Shown here: positions 5,846 to 6,526 of the stretch, one piece after another
How positions within the stretch are numbered: position 1 is the stretch's first letter
How the letters are laid out: each line of letters starts with the position of its first letter
Assembly: GCA_004525155.1 (NCBI GenBank)
Contig: SPDA01000106.1
Location: 1-6,526, forward strand
DNA from: Spirochaetales bacterium
Lineage (GTDB): Bacteria > Spirochaetota > Spirochaetia > SPDA01
Reading direction: 5' to 3'
Length of the DNA stretch: 6,526 nt
Notes under the pieces: generated by a model
Seen by the model: only the letters and a program-made list of their open reading frames with translations
What the model was told of the DNA's origin: nothing
Database searches by the model: none
Made by a program: the position numbers and the translations under genes

Positions 5846-6526
5846 GTGAATGAGGCATCCGCGATACGCGAAACAAACGAAAAAATCGACAGGCTCCTGA
5901 AGCCGGGTTCCGTGGCGGTTGTGGGAGCTTCGAACACCGAAGGAAAAGTCGGGCATATCATTTTCAGGAACCTGCTCAAGCACCCGGCCAGACTCTACCC
6001 GGTAAATCCGAAGGAGAAAGAGGTGTTCGGATTCCCCGCCTATCCCACCATCTGCGACCTGCCGGAAAAGGCCGACGTGGCCGTCATCTGTCTCGACGCG
6101 GGGAAAACCGTTCAGGTGGCGGAGGAATGCGCCGGGCTGCACATCGAAAACATCATTATTGTGGCGGGCGGTTTCGGTGAAACAGGAGAGGAGGGAAGGG
6201 AGCTTGAGCGGCGGCTCAAGGCCCTGCCCGGACAATACGGGTGCCGCGTGCTCGGACCCAATTCCCTGGGGGTGTTTTTTCCGGAGAACGGGTTTGACAC
6301 AATCTTCGTAGAGCACGGGGACCAGGCCTTGGCTTCGGGAGGCGGAATCGCCTTTATAACCCAGAGCGGTTCGGTGGGTGTCGAATCTCTGGGGCTTGCG
6401 AGCAACACGGGGTTCGGCATGCGCGCGTTCATCGGCCTCGGGAACAAGGCGGATCTGAACGAGCTTGATTTCCTGCGGTACTTCGGCGCCGATGACAAGA
6501 CGACCTGCGTCGCACTGTACGTGGAA
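5846..6526 (+). CDS. Acyl-CoA synthetase (NDP-forming), CoA-binding N-terminal part (3' end outside window)
   Basis: This open frame runs off the window after 227 codons. It matches the N-terminal half of NDP-forming acyl-CoA synthetases (the succinyl-CoA synthetase alpha-like class that includes ADP-forming acetyl-CoA synthetase and Pat-type fusions). These interconvert acyl-CoA plus NDP plus Pi with acid plus CoA plus NTP in the cytoplasm. A Rossmann-type CoA-binding domain begins with KPGSVAVVGASNTEGKVGH (about 20-38), followed by LYPVNPKEKEVFG, ADVAVICLDA, IVAGGFGETGEEG and the VLGPNSLGV motif (G137-P138-N139). A second ligase-type domain starts with FITQSGSVG (Q173-S174-G175) and continues through IGLGNKADLNELDFLRYF. 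The phospho-histidine region and any ATP-grasp domain would lie downstream, so whether it is an alpha subunit or a fused enzyme cannot be told. GGAGGG at 5833-5838 is 7 nt from GTG 5846 but only 1 nt from ATG 5840, so GTG is the better start; ATG 5840 remains possible. Confidence 0.92.
   Translation, partial: MNEASAIRETNEKIDRLLKPGSVAVVGASNTEGKVGHIIFRNLLKHPARLYPVNPKEKEVFGFPAYPTICDLPEKADVAVICLDAGKTVQVAEECAGLHIENIIIVAGGFGETGEEGRELERRLKALPGQYGCRVLGPNSLGVFFPENGFDTIFVEHGDQALASGGGIAFITQSGSVGVESLGLASNTGFGMRAFIGLGNKADLNELDFLRYFGADDKTTCVALYVE

Noticed and set aside
5726..6316. 196-aa minus-strand open frame
   Set aside because: It is the antisense shadow of the acyl-CoA synthetase gene; its translation has no domain character and the plus strand has clear family motifs.

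Overview
The window (6,526 bp) reads as a bacterial chromosome segment from a moderately GC-rich organism with mostly clear Shine-Dalgarno sites. The gene types (a secreted TPR-CHAT protein, an NDP-forming acyl-CoA synthetase, a single-domain parvulin, and a repeat-module surface protein) would fit a spirochaete or a deltaproteobacterium-like lineage. This is inference; no rRNA or phylogenetic marker is present.

Layout. (1) Positions 1-707 hold the 3' end of a large secreted or surface protein built of beta-rich modules, in visibly AT-richer DNA than the rest. (2) Positions 708-965 are non-coding, with no clear terminator or strong promoter. (3) Positions 966-5399 hold a co-directional cluster: an ASCH-domain protein, then a 12-TM major facilitator transporter 26 bp later, then a TPR-CHAT protein overlapping the transporter by 4 bp (ATGA). 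The TPR-CHAT gene is split by a -1 frame change at a run of eight A (4476-4483). The N-terminal reading frame has a signal peptide, about eight TPRs and the first part of the CHAT fold. The -1 frame has the rest of CHAT with an intact His/Cys pair. (4) On the minus strand, 5482-5757 encode a 91-aa parvulin prolyl isomerase (ppiC type), convergent with the TPR-CHAT gene. (5) A short divergent promoter region (about 5758-5845) carries a perfect 6-8-6 inverted repeat. (6) From about 5846 to the window end runs the 5' part of an NDP-forming acyl-CoA synthetase.

The most notable item is the TPR-CHAT gene. It is a predicted exported caspase-like (clan CD) protease whose two halves are joined, in frame, exactly at a canonical A AAA AAA slippery heptamer. 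Either its protease half is made only by -1 recoding or polymerase slippage, or the gene has a recent frameshift or a homopolymer sequencing error. Protein-level homology across the junction is so well kept that decay, if any, is very recent. The ASCH and MFS genes are probably its operon partners, but nothing in the sequence shows a shared pathway.
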